Assembly: GCF_030268205.1 (NCBI RefSeq)
Contig: NZ_BSQF01000004.1
Span: 62,001 to 126,000 of the forward strand
Source of the DNA: Allomuricauda sp. NBRC 101325
Lineage (GTDB): Bacteria; Bacteroidota; Bacteroidia; Flavobacteriales; Flavobacteriaceae
DNA length: 64,000 nt
Direction of reading: 5' to 3'
In this document: piece after piece, positions 28,674 to 38,975 of the stretch
Layout of the letters: every line of letters begins with the position of its first letter
How positions within the stretch are numbered: the stretch's first letter is position 1
The notes under the pieces: generated by a model
Databases searched by the model: none
What the model was told of the DNA's origin: nothing
The model's input: only the letters and a program-made list of their open reading frames with translations
Program-made: the position numbers and the translations under genes

Positions 28674-29954
28674 ATGAAGAAAATAATAAAGGAAGGGATT
28701 GCCCTTTTTGAAGCGGAATCCAATGATAAAAAAGTAAGGGATATTGTTGAAACCCTTTTGGATGAAATAAAACAGGATGGCGATGCCGCCGTTCGCAGGT
28801 TCTCCGAAAAATTCGATAAATGGACCCCTGAAAGTTTTCGTCTATCCGATGAAAAGATCAAGGAAATTGTTGCCAGTGTTCCAGAACAGGTAAAAGAGGA
28901 TATCAGATTTGCCCAAACACAAATTCGCAATTTTGCGACCCATCAAAAGGAGTCCATGCACGATATTGAGGTGGAAACATTACCTGGTGTATTCTTAGGG
29001 CACCGAAATATCCCTGTGGATAGTGTTGGATGCTATATTCCCGGAGGTAGATATCCTATGGTGGCCTCTGCGCACATGAGTGTTTTAACGGCAAAAGTAG
29101 CTGGAGTAAAAAGAGTGATTGCATGTACACCGCCAATTAAAGGAGAGATTCCTGCAGCAACGGTAACGGCAATGCATTTTGCGGGGGCCGATGAAATTTA
29201 CATATTGGGTGGAGTCCAGGCTGTTGCAGCTATGGCATTGGGCACCGAATCCATTGAACCGGTCTCCATGGTCGTGGGACCCGGGAATTCCTACGTGGCG
29301 GAAGCCAAACGTCAACTTTTTGGAAAAATTGGAATTGATCTGTTGGCAGGTCCAACAGAAACTCTTGTAATTGCAGACAGTTCAAGCGACCCTGAGATTT
29401 GTGCCACTGATTTATTGGGGCAGGCTGAACACGGACCAACTTCACCAGCGATTCTATTGACCAATTCTGAAGAGTTGGCATTGGGAACATTAAAAGAGAT
29501 TGCAAAACAATTGGAAACGCTTCCTACGGCAGATATTGCCCGAATTTCATGGAAAGATTATGGACAGATCATTTTGGTAAACACTGTGGAGGAAATGGTG
29601 GAGGAAGCTGACCGCATTGCCAGTGAACATGTTCAGGTAATGACCGAAGACCCACGTTATTTTCTGGAAAATATGACCAATTACGGTGCATTGTTCCTTG
29701 GAAAATACACCAATGTGGCCTACGGTGATAAAGTAATAGGTACCAATCATACATTGCCCACCAAACATGGGGCCAAATATACTGGCGGACTGTGGGTCGG
29801 AAAGTTTATGAAAACCTGTACCTTCCAAGAGGTACGAACACCGGAAGCAAGTGCCATGGTTGGAGAATATTGTTCCCGATTGTGCGAAATTGAAAACTTC
29901 TGGGGTCATAAAGAACAGGCCGATATCAGGGTCAGAAGATTTAAAACGGTTTAA
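28674..29954 (+). CDS. Histidinol-dehydrogenase-family dehydrogenase (catabolic paralogue)
   Basis: A 426-residue member of the HisD family. The zinc and catalytic residues are kept: Gln and His in GQAEHGPTS (about 249 and 252), Glu-His in ASEHVQVM (317-318), Asp near 350 and His in GTNHTLPT. No other his gene is near; it lies in a catabolic operon, which points to a paralogue of the sulfopropanediol-dehydrogenase kind that oxidises an alcohol to an acid with NAD in two steps. The substrate may be a diol or polyol from the compound degraded here. Its stop overlaps the next start by one base (TAATG). Confidence 0.8.
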   Translation: MKKIIKEGIALFEAESNDKKVRDIVETLLDEIKQDGDAAVRRFSEKFDKWTPESFRLSDEKIKEIVASVPEQVKEDIRFAQTQIRNFATHQKESMHDIEVETLPGVFLGHRNIPVDSVGCYIPGGRYPMVASAHMSVLTAKVAGVKRVIACTPPIKGEIPAATVTAMHFAGADEIYILGGVQAVAAMALGTESIEPVSMVVGPGNSYVAEAKRQLFGKIGIDLLAGPTETLVIADSSSDPEICATDLLGQAEHGPTSPAILLTNSEELALGTLKEIAKQLETLPTADIARISWKDYGQIILVNTVEEMVEEADRIASEHVQVMTEDPRYFLENMTNYGALFLGKYTNVAYGDKVIGTNHTLPTKHGAKYTGGLWVGKFMKTCTFQEVRTPEASAMVGEYCSRLCEIENFWGHKEQADIRVRRFKTV

Positions 29955-30691
29955 TGGGAAAAACAGTCTTGGTTACGGGAGGTTCCGGAGAGATTGGGTC
30001 GGCAATTTGCAAAAAGTTTGCAGCGAACGGTTTTGATGTCATCATCACGTACAATTCCAATTCAGAACGTGCGGAAAGGTTGATTCAAGCACTTTCGCCA
30101 GGAAATCATATGGCCATAAAAGCCCCGACCACAGATGCGGATGCTATTTTGGAATTGAAGAAAGTGGTGCAAAAGCAATATGGTTGTTTGGATGTTTTGG
30201 TCAATAATGCGGGCATTACCACTCCCGTGGACCACAAAGACCTTGAAGGATTGACGGATGCATGGATTGATAAGATCATGCAGACCAATTTTAGGGGTTC
30301 CTTTGCCATGGCACGTGCTTTCAAAGATCTTTTGGTAAATTCGGATGAACAAACCGCTGTTATCGTGAATATTTCCTCCATTGCCGGAATCTTCGGTATA
30401 GGTAGTAATGTAGCCTATTGCGCTTCCAAGGCAGCATTGGATTCCATGACACGATCGTTGGCAAGGGCATTGGCACCCAAGATCAGGGTGGTTTCCGTAT
30501 CCCCAGGATTTGTGGAAGGGGAGTACACGGCCAATATAGATTCCAAGTTTTTAAAGGAGCAAAGGGATAAAACACCGCTAGGTCATTTTGCGATGGGCAA
30601 TGATGTGGCCAAAGCTGTATTTTCAGTCGTAACACAACTTACATTTTCAACAGGAAACATTATCACCGTTGATGGTGGAAGATTATTATAA
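29954..30691 (+). CDS. SDR-family oxidoreductase (FabG-like)
   Basis: A 245-residue short-chain dehydrogenase with TGGSGEIGSA, VNNAGI, NISSIAG and the active site YCASK. It is translationally coupled to the HisD-like gene (one-base overlap), so the two probably act on successive intermediates. The C-terminus ends in the usual GNIITVDGGRLL. Confidence 0.87.
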   Translation: MGKTVLVTGGSGEIGSAICKKFAANGFDVIITYNSNSERAERLIQALSPGNHMAIKAPTTDADAILELKKVVQKQYGCLDVLVNNAGITTPVDHKDLEGLTDAWIDKIMQTNFRGSFAMARAFKDLLVNSDEQTAVIVNISSIAGIFGIGSNVAYCASKAALDSMTRSLARALAPKIRVVSVSPGFVEGEYTANIDSKFLKEQRDKTPLGHFAMGNDVAKAVFSVVTQLTFSTGNIITVDGGRLL

Positions 30692-30717
30692 CACCTAAAA
30701 AACATAAACAAACGAAG

Positions 30718-31473
30718 ATGAAAATAATAGACCTATCCGTAACCATTTCAGAAGATATAAAAGAACCACTTCCAACAACAATTGTCTACGAAGACCACAA
30801 GGAGGGTGCCAAAAAAATGGGTGGAAAACTTTTTCAGGGACTCACCGATGTTTTTATTGATGGAAATGGGCCCGCAGGGGAATTTTTAAGCGTAACAAGT
30901 CATTGTGGTACGCATGTGGATGCTCCGTACCACTATTTCCCAACATCTGAGGGCAAGCCTTCAAGAACCATTGATCAAATGCCGTTGGATTGGTTTTTTC
31001 ATGATGGGGTGGTGTTGGATTTTACTGATAAACCAGATGGGTATATGTTTGAACCGGAAGATCTTCAGGAAAAATTAGCAGCTATCAACTACACCCTAAA
31101 ACCTTTTGATATAGTACTTATTCGCTGTGATGCAGACAAAAGAATCCATGATGACGATTTTGTGAAAATCCACGTGGGAGCCTCGGCAAAGGCAACGCAT
31201 TGGCTGATAGATCAAGGTGTCAAAGTAATGGGGACCGATGGCTGGGGATGGGACATTCCATTGCATATTCAGGCTGAGGAATACCGGAAAAATCCAAGAC
31301 CCGGCATTATTTGGGAAGCCCACTATGTGGGTATTGAAAAGGAGTATTGCCAAATTGAAAAATTGGCAAATCTGGATCAATTGCCTCCCTTTGGATTTAA
31401 GGTAGCCTGCTTTCCAGCCAAGATTAAGGGAGGTAGTGCTGGATGGACAAGGGCGGTGGCCATTTTGGATTGA
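30718..31473 (+). CDS. Cyclase-family metal-dependent hydrolase (kynurenine formamidase-like)
   Basis: A 251-residue protein with the family metal motif HCGTHVDAPYH (His62, His66, Asp68, His72). The family includes kynurenine formamidase and isatin hydrolase, which open amide or lactone rings next to aromatic systems. Here it could hydrolyse a lactone or cyclic ester intermediate. It is the last gene of the operon that starts at 28355; its stop codon lies within a partial copy (ATTGATTTTGA) of the island's regulatory box. Confidence 0.82.
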   Translation: MKIIDLSVTISEDIKEPLPTTIVYEDHKEGAKKMGGKLFQGLTDVFIDGNGPAGEFLSVTSHCGTHVDAPYHYFPTSEGKPSRTIDQMPLDWFFHDGVVLDFTDKPDGYMFEPEDLQEKLAAINYTLKPFDIVLIRCDADKRIHDDDFVKIHVGASAKATHWLIDQGVKVMGTDGWGWDIPLHIQAEEYRKNPRPGIIWEAHYVGIEKEYCQIEKLANLDQLPPFGFKVACFPAKIKGGSAGWTRAVAILD

Positions 31474-31528
31474 TTTTGACTCATTTTTGTGTACCTTGAA
31501 GTGAAGAAGTTTGACCATGGAGGGCAAG

Positions 31529-32437
31529 ATGGAAAGAAACAATATTCCAACGCTGAATGTTAATGAGATTTCAAGATTTCATAAACGTTCCATCAGTTGG
31601 TTGCCCATAGTTACACACGGCAAACATGAAAACTATCACATTAACAGAGTGGAAGAGGTCAGTGATAAATCCAAGTTTCAAGTTTTGCCCCATCGTAAAA
31701 CCTTTCATGATTTCTTTTACCTTAGAAAGGGTAGCAGTATTCGAAGCAAGGGGTTGGATACCTATGAAATCAAAGCCCCGTGCATTTTTATATTGCCAGC
31801 CTATCAAATTACCGAACATAAAAAACTTAGTGAAGATGTCGAAGGGTTTTATTGTCATTTTGACGAGCGCATTTTTACCACACTTCCCAATAAATATTTA
31901 AGTCAACACTTTGCCTTTTTTCAGTATCAGTCTAACCCGGTGATCAATCTGACCGAAGAGGATGTTAAAGTAATGGAACCTATTTTGGAACGCCTGCTTT
32001 ACCTCTACAAGGACATCACTTCGAATAATGAATCTTTGGTTTCCACCTATTTGTTGACGCTTTTCGAGGAATTAAAAACCAATTTACCTTCAGTGTCCAC
32101 TAGTGAAAACAAAAATTCCTTTTATCAGATTACCAAAAAATACAAGCAGGCACTTACGGAACACGTATATGATTTTAAGCAGATACACGATTATGCTCAA
32201 TTGCTCAACGTTACCCCCAATTATTTAAATAAATGTGTGAAAATGGCAACCAACAAAACCGCCCAGGATTTGTTGAAGGAAATGCTGATTTTGGAAGCCA
32301 AAACATTGATCAAACACTCCAATTTGAATGTTTCGGAAATTGCGGTAAAGCTCTGCAACCAAACTCCAAGTAATTTTGCACGATTTTTTAAAAATCAAAC
32401 AGGTCTTACCCCGAAGCAATACGCTCAAAAGAATTGA
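31529..32437 (+). CDS. AraC-family transcriptional regulator
   Basis: A 302-residue regulator with an N-terminal cupin-like ligand domain (about 30-170) and a C-terminal double helix-turn-helix (about 205-300; YDFKQIHDYAQLLNVTPNYL and NVSEIAVKLCNQTPSNFARF). The ATG at 31529 follows a GGAGG at suitable distance; TTG 31511 and ATG 31517 are alternatives. It lies in the middle of the island between two shared promoter modules and is the best candidate for the activator that binds them. Confidence 0.85.
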   Translation: MERNNIPTLNVNEISRFHKRSISWLPIVTHGKHENYHINRVEEVSDKSKFQVLPHRKTFHDFFYLRKGSSIRSKGLDTYEIKAPCIFILPAYQITEHKKLSEDVEGFYCHFDERIFTTLPNKYLSQHFAFFQYQSNPVINLTEEDVKVMEPILERLLYLYKDITSNNESLVSTYLLTLFEELKTNLPSVSTSENKNSFYQITKKYKQALTEHVYDFKQIHDYAQLLNVTPNYLNKCVKMATNKTAQDLLKEMLILEAKTLIKHSNLNVSEIAVKLCNQTPSNFARFFKNQTGLTPKQYAQKN

Positions 32438-32496
32438 TTTTGAATAGTATTGTGTTTTTTTTGATTCACATTTAGAATAATATATTGTGATTTTTG
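32433..32496 (+). promoter_or_regulatory. Shared island promoter module, copy 2
   Basis: ATTGATTTTGAATAGT (32433-32448), 13 bases, TGATTC (32462-32467), 21 bases, GATTTTTG (32489-32496). It starts within the last codons of the AraC gene and drives the TonB receptor gene at 32577. Spacing is identical to copies 1 and 3. Confidence 0.65.
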
Positions 32497-32576
32497 GAAT
32501 GAATATTTTGTCAAATAAATATTTTGACAATAAAAAATGATAAATATCATAATTATTCAACAAAAAAATTATACAC

Positions 32577-35417
32577 ATGAAAATATTAAAACAACTAACG
32601 TTTATGTGTTATGGATTCTTAACGATTGGTTTTGCACAGGCCCAAGAATCCATCACAGTTACTGGCACGGTAACAGAATCTGCTACAGGAGATCCCATTC
32701 CAGGGGCTGCAATTGTGGTTAAAAACCAAGCATTGGGAACCACGACGGATTTTGATGGAAATTATACGTTGGAGACCACTTCCAATGCTGTTTTGATCTA
32801 TTCTTTTATAGGGTATACCAAAAAGGAAATCAGTGTAAATGGACAAACTACCATCAATGTTAGTTTGGATGTCAGCAACCAACAATTGGATGAGATCATT
32901 GTTACCGGGGTTTTTGATGAACGTACCCGTATGGAATCCTCGGTAGCCATTTCTACTATGGGGATTAAGGAGATTGCTCGGGTGGCACCAACAAGTTCCG
33001 CAGATCTTTTAAAGAATATGCCTGGTATTTACGTAAACCAGGCAAGAGGTGAAGTATGGAATACAGTTTATTCCAGAGGTATTTCTGCTGGTTCCAATGA
33101 TAATGCCAACGGATATTATTATGTGTCCTTGCAAGAAGATGGTTTACCTGTGACCAATTTGAACAGAAATGTGGATGGTTTTTTAAGAGCGGATATTGGA
33201 ACGGCAAAAGTCGAGGCCGTTAGAGGTGGAACAGCATCCATATTTGGGGCAAATGCGCCTGGTGGTATCTTTAACTATGTTTCCCGAGAAGGGGGAAGTG
33301 AATTTGAAGGAGAAATCAGAGCGAAATTTGGTATGGAAGGGAATGTGAAGAACCCATACTATCGTGCGGATGTAAATGTAGGAGGGCCATTGTCCAAAGA
33401 TGGTTCATGGACCTATAACCTCAGTGGTTTTTATAGGCGGTCCGATGGAGCGAGATATCCTGGTTACCCCATGAATGAAGGGGGGCAATTTAGAGCCAAT
33501 CTTGTTAAAAAATACAATACGGGGAAAATTAAATTTTATGCCAAAATTTTGGACGACAAAAATGCTTTGGGTGAATTTACCCCGACATCAAACTGGGCGG
33601 ATCCCAGTATAGTGGATGGGTTTACCGCTACTGATTCATACTACCTACCTAGTTTGTCCTTGGACATTCCGATTAATGATACAGGTATTTTTCATTTCAA
33701 CTCAGAAGATAAATTACATCATCAACAACAAGCTTTTGGTCTGAATTGGGAGCAAGATTTGGGCAATGGTTTTAAGATCAAAAACGATGCACGCTATCAA
33801 ACTATGCAAAAAGCGGATAATATTCCTGCGGTTGTAACACCTTTTGCCACAGACAGTTTCTTGTTCTACGCAATTCCTCATTTATTGGGCAAAACGGGCA
33901 CCTATACCTTTACAGATATGGTTACCGGTAACGTATTGGGAACCACGGTGCAAGCTTTTGACTTTACGGTACCTTTTGGCCCACCTTTTTCATTCACTGC
34001 AGGAGCAAACAATAATTTTCCAGGATCCAACGTACAGCCGAACTCTTTGTTCTTTTTGCCTTTGTTTGGCAGTGCCTCTACTGAAACCTCTGAGTTCATG
34101 GACAACTTTACAATTTCCAAAAAGTTTGAAAATATGAATTTAATGGCTGGAGCCTTTTATGCCAGATCCACGTCGGATGATGTTGGTATTGGTCAGGATT
34201 ATGGTATTGCAGTGGGAACCATGCAGGATCAACCACATTTAGTGGATATAACCTTGGCAGGCCAAGATGGCAATACATATCAAGTAACAGATCCAAACGG
34301 TGTTATGGATGTGGGACGTGGAGGTGTTAATCTTGCTTCGTTCACCAAAGAACAAGTATCCTGGTTTTTGGCTTGGGAATGGAAAGTGAACGATAAGCTT
34401 AATCTTGACGTGGGCTTTAGGCACGAAAACATTAAAATCAATGGCTTTAATAGCCAAGCGATTATTAATGAAGAATCCGCGGGTAGAGATGGTGATCCAT
34501 TGACATTGTACGATAACTATGGGGGAACCGAGGGACCAGAATTGGATATTGATCAAACGGTAAGTACAGCATCGTTTTCTTCAGGCTTAAACTATAAGTT
34601 TACCGATGAACAAGCTTTTTATGTAAGATATTCATATGGAAAAAAAGCACCGGACATTAATTTTTATCTGGTCCAAACTTCCCAATATTTGATTGACAAC
34701 ACCATACCATATTCTCAACAGGTGGAGCAATTGGAGGCGGGATATAAGTTGAGTACCAATAAGGCTAAATTGTACATCACTCCATTTTACAGTGTATTGA
34801 GCAATATTCCGGTAACTCAAGTTTTTCTGGATGTGGATGGTACAAATTATAATGCCCCCGTCCAATTCAACAAATACAAAACAAGAGGTGTGGAGCTAGA
34901 TGGTTCCTATGCCTTTACCCATGAAATTCTCTTAAAGGCAGGAGCTACCTTTCAATCTTCAAAATTGACCAAGTTCACAAGTTGGGTGGCTGGCAATGAT
35001 GGTCCTGCAGATGATGTCCTGTTGGATTTGTCAGGAAACGAAACCGAGAATACCCCCACTGTAATGTTCAATATTAACCCAATGTACAATGGAGATAAGG
35101 TGTTTGGAGCCATAAATGTGAGTTACATGGGCGAGCGACAAGCAAACAATCAAAATGCATGGCAAATGCCTGCTTTTACAACAGTAGATTTGACCTTGGG
35201 GTATGATTTCAGTGAGAAATTCAGCCTTCAGGCCAACATGAACAACGTATTCAATACCTATGGTATAATGGGATGGTTCGGAACAGGAGGATTCCCGGCT
35301 GCATTGAATCGTGATGGAGTTACGTCTGCGTTTGTTGCAGCCAATCCAACTGCGCCTTTCTCTTCTCAAGGAAATATGCCAAGATCCCTATTCTTGACGG
35401 CAACATATAGATTTTAG
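32577..35417 (+). CDS. TonB-dependent receptor of the catabolic island
   Basis: A 946-residue outer-membrane receptor: signal peptide (FMCYGFLTIGFAQAQ), carboxypeptidase-regulatory-like domain (about 23-110, ITVTGTVTESATGDPIPGAA), TonB plug (about 120-230, DLLKNMPGIYVNQARGEVWN) and a 22-strand-type barrel ending SLFLTATYRF. No SusD gene accompanies it, which suggests import of a small molecule rather than an oligosaccharide. It is expressed from its own shared-module promoter and followed by a strong terminator, so it is a monocistronic unit that can be made in large amounts. Confidence 0.9.
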   Translation: MKILKQLTFMCYGFLTIGFAQAQESITVTGTVTESATGDPIPGAAIVVKNQALGTTTDFDGNYTLETTSNAVLIYSFIGYTKKEISVNGQTTINVSLDVSNQQLDEIIVTGVFDERTRMESSVAISTMGIKEIARVAPTSSADLLKNMPGIYVNQARGEVWNTVYSRGISAGSNDNANGYYYVSLQEDGLPVTNLNRNVDGFLRADIGTAKVEAVRGGTASIFGANAPGGIFNYVSREGGSEFEGEIRAKFGMEGNVKNPYYRADVNVGGPLSKDGSWTYNLSGFYRRSDGARYPGYPMNEGGQFRANLVKKYNTGKIKFYAKILDDKNALGEFTPTSNWADPSIVDGFTATDSYYLPSLSLDIPINDTGIFHFNSEDKLHHQQQAFGLNWEQDLGNGFKIKNDARYQTMQKADNIPAVVTPFATDSFLFYAIPHLLGKTGTYTFTDMVTGNVLGTTVQAFDFTVPFGPPFSFTAGANNNFPGSNVQPNSLFFLPLFGSASTETSEFMDNFTISKKFENMNLMAGAFYARSTSDDVGIGQDYGIAVGTMQDQPHLVDITLAGQDGNTYQVTDPNGVMDVGRGGVNLASFTKEQVSWFLAWEWKVNDKLNLDVGFRHENIKINGFNSQAIINEESAGRDGDPLTLYDNYGGTEGPELDIDQTVSTASFSSGLNYKFTDEQAFYVRYSYGKKAPDINFYLVQTSQYLIDNTIPYSQQVEQLEAGYKLSTNKAKLYITPFYSVLSNIPVTQVFLDVDGTNYNAPVQFNKYKTRGVELDGSYAFTHEILLKAGATFQSSKLTKFTSWVAGNDGPADDVLLDLSGNETENTPTVMFNINPMYNGDKVFGAINVSYMGERQANNQNAWQMPAFTTVDLTLGYDFSEKFSLQANMNNVFNTYGIMGWFGTGGFPAALNRDGVTSAFVAANPTAPFSSQGNMPRSLFLTATYRF

Positions 35418-35440
35418 TTTGAGTTAGTTTGATTACTTCT

Positions 35441-35468
35441 ACCGGAGGGTTAAATACCTCCGGTTTTT
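35441..35468 (+). terminator. Rho-independent terminator after the TonB receptor
   Basis: ACCGGAGG (35441-35448) and CCTCCGGT (35457-35464) form a perfect 8-bp GC-rich stem followed by TTTTAT, 23 bases after the receptor stop codon. Confidence 0.85.
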
Positions 35469-35546
35469 ATCTTTTCTGCAGCAATTGTTCATTAAGTAAA
35501 TTTAAAACTGTATGAATTATAATCGATTAGAAAAAAAAATAGATGG

Positions 35547-37163
35547 ATGAAAAATAGCAACTGTATACACATCTGGCTTTTACTTTCGTTATTGGTCATT
35601 GGCACTATGGCATCCGCCCAAAATAAGCAACAGCCCAATATTTTGTTGATTATGGCAGATGATATGGGGTTTTCCGATATTGGAAGTTATGGTTCTGAAA
35701 TCCATACCCCGAACATTGATCGTTTGGCAGCTGAGGGCACCAGTTTTAAACGATTCTATAACAATGCCATTTGTGCACCCTCCAGAGCTAGTTTGTTAAC
35801 GGGACAATATCCGCACAAAGCTGGAATCGGTTTCTTTAATAAGGATCTGGGGATTAAGGGGTATGAAGGGTATCTAAATAAAGAATCCCTTACACTTGGA
35901 GAAGTATTTAAAAACGGGGGATATGCAACCTATATGTCAGGTAAATGGCACGTGGGGAACGATAAGGAACATTGGCCTTTACAAAGAGGATTTGACAAAT
36001 TTTATGGTTTCTTGGACGGTGCCCATAGCTTTTGGGACGATAAACCCATTATGCTGGGACCGCCTAATTCGACAAAAATGTTTTTGAACAATGAAATTGC
36101 CCCGATTGAAAGCGAGGATTTTTATTTGACCGACGCGTTGACTGATAAGGCACTTGATTTTCTTAAGGAAACTCCTAAAAAACAACCTTTTTTTATGTAT
36201 ATGGCCTATAATTCTCCACATTGGCCATTGCATGCCAAACCAGAAGATATTGAAAGATACAAGGGCAAATATGGTATTGGCTGGGACTCTTTGCGTCTGG
36301 CACGATTTGAAAGGCTCAAGAAATTGGGATTGGTGAATTCCGATTGGAATCCGGTAAAGGACAATTCCTTAACACCTTGGAAAAAAATGACCTACGATGA
36401 AAAAATAGTGTGGGAAAAGAAAATGGAGGTATATGCAGCCATGGTCGACAATTTGGATCAAAACATTGGAAGGCTTTTGGAATATTTGGAAAGCACTGGA
36501 CAATTGGACAATACTTTGGTCATTTTCTTGTCGGATAACGGAGCGGAAGACTGGGATTTTTCTAAACATCCCATCTCCATTAACAGAAGCAATGGAACTG
36601 TTGGTACGGTAGGATCCAATGAATCCTATACCAAAAACTGGGCCCAGGCATCCAATATGCCATTGCGTAGTTACAAATCCTCACCCTATGAAGGAGGGAC
36701 TAGTACACCATTTATTATGCGATATCCAAAATCTGTCCCAGCGGGAAAAATCCAGAAGGGCGGTGCCCATATTGTGGATATCATGCCTACGTTAATGGAA
36801 TTTACTGGAGTGAAATATCCAAAAGATTACGAAGGTCACGATATCAATGCTCCTGTAGGGTTGAGTTTTATGGATGCAATGGTGCAAGCTGAATGGAAGC
36901 GAGAAAAACCTATTTGTTTTGAATGGTCCGGAAAACGGGGGGTCTGGTATAAAAACTGGAAGGCGGTTTCCCTTTATCCTGAAAATGTTTGGCAATTATA
37001 TGATTTGGATGCCGATAGAACGGAATCTATGGATGTAGCTAAAGAACACCCTGAAGTCTTGGAGAAGATTGATCAAATCTATAACGAATGGGCAGCCCAA
37101 AATCAAGTTGCAACATGGAGTGAAGAAATGATCAAGCGATCGGGGTTCACCAAGAAAAACTAA
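35547..37163 (+). CDS. Secreted formylglycine-dependent sulfatase (family S1)
   Basis: A 538-residue sulfatase with a signal peptide (to about residue 24). The metal pair Asp38-Asp39 (LLIMADDMGFSDIG) and the maturation motif CAPSRASLLTG are present, with Cys76 to be converted to formylglycine. Later metal residues appear in VIFLSDNGAED. The C-terminal part has the arylsulfatase-type subdomain. It would remove sulfate esters; a sulfated phenol or sulfated sugar on the island's substrate is the natural target. No formylglycine-generating enzyme gene is in the window, so it must be elsewhere. Confidence 0.88.
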   Translation: MKNSNCIHIWLLLSLLVIGTMASAQNKQQPNILLIMADDMGFSDIGSYGSEIHTPNIDRLAAEGTSFKRFYNNAICAPSRASLLTGQYPHKAGIGFFNKDLGIKGYEGYLNKESLTLGEVFKNGGYATYMSGKWHVGNDKEHWPLQRGFDKFYGFLDGAHSFWDDKPIMLGPPNSTKMFLNNEIAPIESEDFYLTDALTDKALDFLKETPKKQPFFMYMAYNSPHWPLHAKPEDIERYKGKYGIGWDSLRLARFERLKKLGLVNSDWNPVKDNSLTPWKKMTYDEKIVWEKKMEVYAAMVDNLDQNIGRLLEYLESTGQLDNTLVIFLSDNGAEDWDFSKHPISINRSNGTVGTVGSNESYTKNWAQASNMPLRSYKSSPYEGGTSTPFIMRYPKSVPAGKIQKGGAHIVDIMPTLMEFTGVKYPKDYEGHDINAPVGLSFMDAMVQAEWKREKPICFEWSGKRGVWYKNWKAVSLYPENVWQLYDLDADRTESMDVAKEHPEVLEKIDQIYNEWAAQNQVATWSEEMIKRSGFTKKN

Positions 37164-37230
37164 ATCTTGGGTGGTGGAATTTTAACTTTAATACTTCATA
37201 TGACCATTAATAACTAAACAAACTTCAAAA

Positions 37231-38457
37231 ATGAAATCTAAAATATACTCATACGAAAATGGCCTGGTCGCAGTAATGGCCTTGGTCTTCGGTTGTCTGT
37301 TTTTTGACCGCTTGGCACTTAACTTCTTGATTCCTTTTGTTGTTGAGGATATCGCACTCAGTGATACGCAAATAGGATTGTTGGCCGGGGTTCTGTCTTT
37401 GGCATGGGCCGTTTCCAGTTATTTTTCTACCGCTTGGGCGGAAGCCAATAATAAGAAGAAGGTTGTATTTGTTGCAGCGGTCTTTATTTTTTCCTTTTGT
37501 TCCTTTGGTACCGGTATTGCAATTTCTTTTACGGGTCTATTGGTAGCACGATTGGTCATGGGGTTTTCTGAGGGAGCTGTTATTCCCTTGGCACAAAATT
37601 TTGTGGAAAAAGAATCATCACCCAATCGATTGGGTCTGAATGCAGGAATATTGCAAGGTGTGGGTTCGGCATTGTTCGGTTCCATTCTTGCACCGATAAT
37701 CTTGGTCTCGATTGCTGAAAATTTGGGTTGGAGAAATGCTTTTTATATAGCAGGTGTACCGGGATTGATCCTTGGGCTTCTTTCTTGGTTTTTTGTAAAA
37801 AAGTCTACCGCAGAAAGTTTGGGAAAAAGGGCGGATACATCCATACATTTAAAAGAATTGCTCAAGTACAACAACGTAAAATGGGGCATACCTGTAGCTT
37901 GTTGTGTCTTTGGATGGTGGTTTGCAACGCTACCATTCATCTCCAAATATTTTGTGGAAGCACAGGGAATGAGTCCGGATCAAATGGGAAAGACTATGGG
38001 ACTATTGGGGGTGTCGGGACTGTTGGCATCGATTATTGTACCAGCACTATCCGATAGATTCGGACGTAAGAACATCATGTTGATTTTTATGGTCATGGGC
38101 GTTTTGTATCCATTTGCAGTGTATTTCTTGAACGGTACAGCCTTCCATCTACCTGCTATGTTCATCACTTATTTTATGATGGGGTGTTTGGCAATGATAG
38201 CAGCGGTAATTCCTTCCGAAGCAGTACCTCCACCCTTACGTGCCAAGACAATGGGCCTTATCATGGGCGTGGGTGAAATTGTGGGAGGGGTAATCATCCC
38301 AGCTATTGCAGGAATTCTTTCAGACAATATTAATCCTTCAGCATTTTTGTGGGTATCCGCTGCCATGGCATTTATGGGAATATTGTTCACAATAAAACTG
38401 AAGGAAACCTTGGGGCAACACAAGGAATTTCCCCATTATTTGGATACACCGATTTAA
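37231..38457 (+). CDS. MFS permease (ACS/aromatic-acid-type)
   Basis: A 408-residue inner-membrane permease with twelve predicted helices and the MFS loop motifs (YFSTAWAEANNKKKVV; PALSDRFGRKNIM, a GxxxDRxGRK-like loop 8-9). Its overall pattern resembles the anion:cation symporter and aromatic-acid transporter branch. It follows the sulfatase by 67 bases and would bring the desulfated or deglycosylated aglycone or acid into the cytoplasm, where the ring-cleavage enzymes act. Confidence 0.82.
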   Translation: MKSKIYSYENGLVAVMALVFGCLFFDRLALNFLIPFVVEDIALSDTQIGLLAGVLSLAWAVSSYFSTAWAEANNKKKVVFVAAVFIFSFCSFGTGIAISFTGLLVARLVMGFSEGAVIPLAQNFVEKESSPNRLGLNAGILQGVGSALFGSILAPIILVSIAENLGWRNAFYIAGVPGLILGLLSWFFVKKSTAESLGKRADTSIHLKELLKYNNVKWGIPVACCVFGWWFATLPFISKYFVEAQGMSPDQMGKTMGLLGVSGLLASIIVPALSDRFGRKNIMLIFMVMGVLYPFAVYFLNGTAFHLPAMFITYFMMGCLAMIAAVIPSEAVPPPLRAKTMGLIMGVGEIVGGVIIPAIAGILSDNINPSAFLWVSAAMAFMGILFTIKLKETLGQHKEFPHYLDTPI

Positions 38458-38468
38458 ATTCCGTAAGA

Positions 38469-38957
38469 ATGGAAAATAACATCAGAAGAATAGTTACAGG
38501 ACATCATAAAGATGGAACGGCCATTTTTGTGTCAGATCAAGAATTTGAAACCGCTGTGATTCCTAGCGGAGATGCAGCTATGGTTACCCTTTGGACCACA
38601 ACCTCGGTACCGGCAGATTTGAATGATGATACCGATGGTGCCGTAAAGGATGTGGGTACCACTCTAAAGGGTGGCTCTGTGATTCGAATTGTGGATATGT
38701 TGCCCGGTGCGAGCTCCCCATTGCACAGAACAGATAGTATAGATTATGGAATAGTGTTATCCGGAACCATAGCATTGGAACTGGATAATGAAGAAATGAG
38801 AACAGCAACACAAGGAACGGTCATTGTGCAGCGGGGGACGATTCATAAATGGAGAAATCCAAGTCCTACAGAAGTTTGTCGCATCGTTTTTGTTCTCACC
38901 GAGGCCAAACCTTTTGAAGTAAATGGCTCCCCACTGCCGGAAGTAATGGAACATTGA
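38469..38957 (+). CDS. Cupin-domain protein
   Basis: A 162-residue protein; the ATG at 38469 lies 11 bases after the permease stop and gives the natural N-terminus, although the frame is open further back. A single cupin barrel occupies about 70-150 (DMLPGASSPLHRTDSIDYGI ... GTVIVQRGTIHKWRN), with His residues in positions suitable for a metal. Such cupins often accompany aromatic or sugar catabolic genes as isomerases or dioxygenases. The reaction is not predictable. Confidence 0.75.
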   Translation: MENNIRRIVTGHHKDGTAIFVSDQEFETAVIPSGDAAMVTLWTTTSVPADLNDDTDGAVKDVGTTLKGGSVIRIVDMLPGASSPLHRTDSIDYGIVLSGTIALELDNEEMRTATQGTVIVQRGTIHKWRNPSPTEVCRIVFVLTEAKPFEVNGSPLPEVMEH

Positions 38958-38975
38958 ATTTTAAAACGAATAATC

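Noticed and set aside
28674..29954. Histidine biosynthesis gene hisD
   Set aside because: No other his genes are nearby, and it is coupled to catabolic genes under the island promoter type; a paralogue is more likely.
32577..35417. SusC call for the TonB receptor and hence a standard SusCD polysaccharide locus
   Set aside because: No SusD-like lipoprotein gene lies anywhere in the island, and the receptor has the general TonB-receptor layout.
38349..38468. N-terminal extension of the cupin frame into the MFS gene
   Set aside because: The extension overlaps the permease by over 100 bases and has no cupin sequence; the ATG at 38469 fits the operon spacing.
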